This document shows, in pieces, positions 62,781-64,000 of a stretch of DNA of 64,000 bases. Both the position numbers and the translations under genes were made by a program. Origin of the DNA: Clostridium saccharobutylicum DSM 13864 (GTDB lineage Bacteria > Bacillota > Clostridia > Clostridiales > Clostridiaceae); NCBI RefSeq assembly GCF_000473995.1, contig NC_022571.1:408501-472500 (forward strand), written 5' to 3'. Below the pieces are notes generated by a model that worked only from the letters and a program-made list of their open reading frames with translations, was not told the origin of the DNA and ran no database searches. Each line of letters begins with the position of its first letter. Position 1 is the stretch's first letter.

Positions 62781-64000
62781 ATGAGAAGAAAAATTTCGTT
62801 CAATATAACAGCAATTGTTTTATGCATATTTCAAATTATGAATTGTAAACTTGTTTATGGTTATGAATATAGTAAAATAAATAATTTAAGTAATATACAA
62901 AATGAAAATATGGAGGAAGTGCGACTACAGGATGATTTTTATTATGCAGTAAATAAAGACTGGTTGTCTAATGTAAAACTTAGTGAAGGATATGTGTCCT
63001 ATGGTACATTTGAAGAATTATGTGGGAAAGTTAATGGAAACATAAATAGTATAATTTTAGATATTGAAAAAAATAAAAAGATATATGATAAAAATAGTGA
63101 AGAAATAAAAGTTCTTAATTTATATAATAATTATTTAAACATTAAGGCACGTAATAAAGCAGGAATACAACCTATAAAGAAATATATGAAACAAATTGAT
63201 GACATTAAGGATATAGATGATTTTAAAAACATATTATATGATGAAGAATTTTCATATTTTCAATCATTAATTAATTTAGGTGTTGGAGCAGATTATAAGG
63301 ATAGTACAAATAATGTATTATACATAGGGCGTAGCAATATTGGTTTAGGAAATTCATTGTATTATAAAAATAATAATGAAAAAAGTAATAAGATAAAAAA
63401 AGCATATATAGATTATCTTACTAAACTAAATATTTTATACGGAGAAAATAAAAAAAGCGCTAAGATAAATGCTGAGACTTTTTATGATGTTGAAGAAAAA
63501 ATTGCGAAAACCAGACCAACTAATGAAGAAGAAGCTATGGATAGCAAGAGAATAGAGAAATGCTATAACATATATACTATAGACGAATTAAAAGAATTAG
63601 CTCCTAATATAGATTTTCCATGTTTATTATCTAAGTTAAAAGTTGATAATGCAAATAAAATAATAGTAGAAGATCCTAAAGAAGTTCAACTAGTCAATTC
63701 TTTTATAGTTGAAGATAATTTGGATAATATGAAAAAATTCATTAAAACAAGTATATTAATGAATACAGATAATTGTTTAACATCAAAGTTTAGAAAAGCA
63801 AGTGATGAATTGAAAAAATTGTTATATGGTGTTGAGGCGACTGATTTAAACAATGGCAGTGGCATAAAATTTGTAAACAATCAGTTAGGAGAAGTTGTAA
63901 GTAAATTATATGTTAATAAATATTTCGATAAAGAATGTAAAGATGATGTAGAAGCAATGGCGAATGAAATCATATCTAATTTTGAAAATAGATTGAATAA
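62781..64000 (+). CDS. M13-family (PepO/neprilysin-like) metallopeptidase, 3' end outside window
   Basis: Open from ATG 62781 (AAAGGAGA upstream) to the window edge, over 400 residues. A signal sequence (about residues 1-30, ITAIVLCIFQIMNCKLVYG) is followed by DDFYYAVNKDWLSN, the start of the M13 fold, and the helical N-terminal lobe (VLNLYNNYLNIKARNKAGIQPIKKYMKQIDDI...). The HExxH zinc site would lie beyond the window, so activity cannot be checked. Secreted or membrane-attached oligopeptidase by family. Confidence 0.75.
   Translation, partial: MRRKISFNITAIVLCIFQIMNCKLVYGYEYSKINNLSNIQNENMEEVRLQDDFYYAVNKDWLSNVKLSEGYVSYGTFEELCGKVNGNINSIILDIEKNKKIYDKNSEEIKVLNLYNNYLNIKARNKAGIQPIKKYMKQIDDIKDIDDFKNILYDEEFSYFQSLINLGVGADYKDSTNNVLYIGRSNIGLGNSLYYKNNNEKSNKIKKAYIDYLTKLNILYGENKKSAKINAETFYDVEEKIAKTRPTNEEEAMDSKRIEKCYNIYTIDELKELAPNIDFPCLLSKLKVDNANKIIVEDPKEVQLVNSFIVEDNLDNMKKFIKTSILMNTDNCLTSKFRKASDELKKLLYGVEATDLNNGSGIKFVNNQLGEVVSKLYVNKYFDKECKDDVEAMANEIISNFENRLN

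Overview
The window is AT-rich, low-GC Firmicute DNA, most likely from Clostridium sensu stricto (the C. beijerinckii-like group). The evidence is strong AGGAGG ribosome binding sites, A/T-ending codons, the chromosomal order pcrA-ligA-gatCAB, and the phage, sigma-factor and tRNA-array content. The species is an inference.

Chromosomal left part (1-18,530). It holds the end of an rsuA-type pseudouridine synthase, pcrA, ligA, a small membrane protein and gatCAB, which together cover rRNA modification, DNA repair and replication, and Gln/Asn-tRNA amidation. Next come a solute-binding protein, an unrecognised 594-residue protein, an XTP/dITP pyrophosphatase and an MJ0936-type phosphodiesterase. 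Diverged copies of a 240-290 bp repeat with terminal inverted repeats (MITE-like) sit between these genes. A dense array of 19 tRNA genes with repeated cassettes (Pro, Gly, Arg, His, Gln, Lys, Leu) follows.

Integrated element (about 18,492-59,116). The last tRNA, Arg-TCG, is an attachment site: a 41 bp direct copy of its 3' end recurs 40.6 kb downstream. Just inside attL is a tyrosine integrase, then ImmA and CI-like genes, a Cro-like gene, an excisionase-like gene, DnaD- and DnaC-like replication genes, AbrB and a KilAC antirepressor. No terminase, portal, capsid or tail gene is visible, so this is not an intact prophage. The middle (24.8-33 kb) carries host-like cargo: DUF2922/DUF1659, an apparently orphan fluoride riboswitch, a sugar-binding protein, a lysyl-phosphatidylglycerol synthase-like protein, a frameshifted DedA, a GH25 muramidase, TerC, and a manganese (yybP-ykoY) riboswitch in front of htpX. 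From 33 to 38.3 kb there are two diverged, oppositely oriented, roughly 750 nt structured RNAs that look like GOLLD/ROOL-class ornate phage RNAs. They flank a Vsr-like endonuclease gene and several tiny genes, and a third structured stretch lies beside them. From 39 to 43.3 kb are an IS element, YvrJ, a small sigma factor and an amidase. From 43.5 to 54.4 kb is a defence block: a type I restriction system with a resident recombinase and a silent hsdS cassette, then an unusual pair consisting of an all-helical protein and a KGGVGR-type ATPase. An IS256-family copy with a clean 8 bp duplication, an XRE regulator and an AlbA/Schlafen-type ATP-binding protein complete the right end.

Chromosomal right part (59,117-64,000). 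It holds a decayed MerR/GyrI regulator with a MerR-type promoter in front of a MATE exporter, another MITE-like copy, a second four-tRNA cluster that repeats part of the first, and the start of an M13-family metallopeptidase cut by the window end.

All functional statements come from reading motifs by eye. No database search was run.
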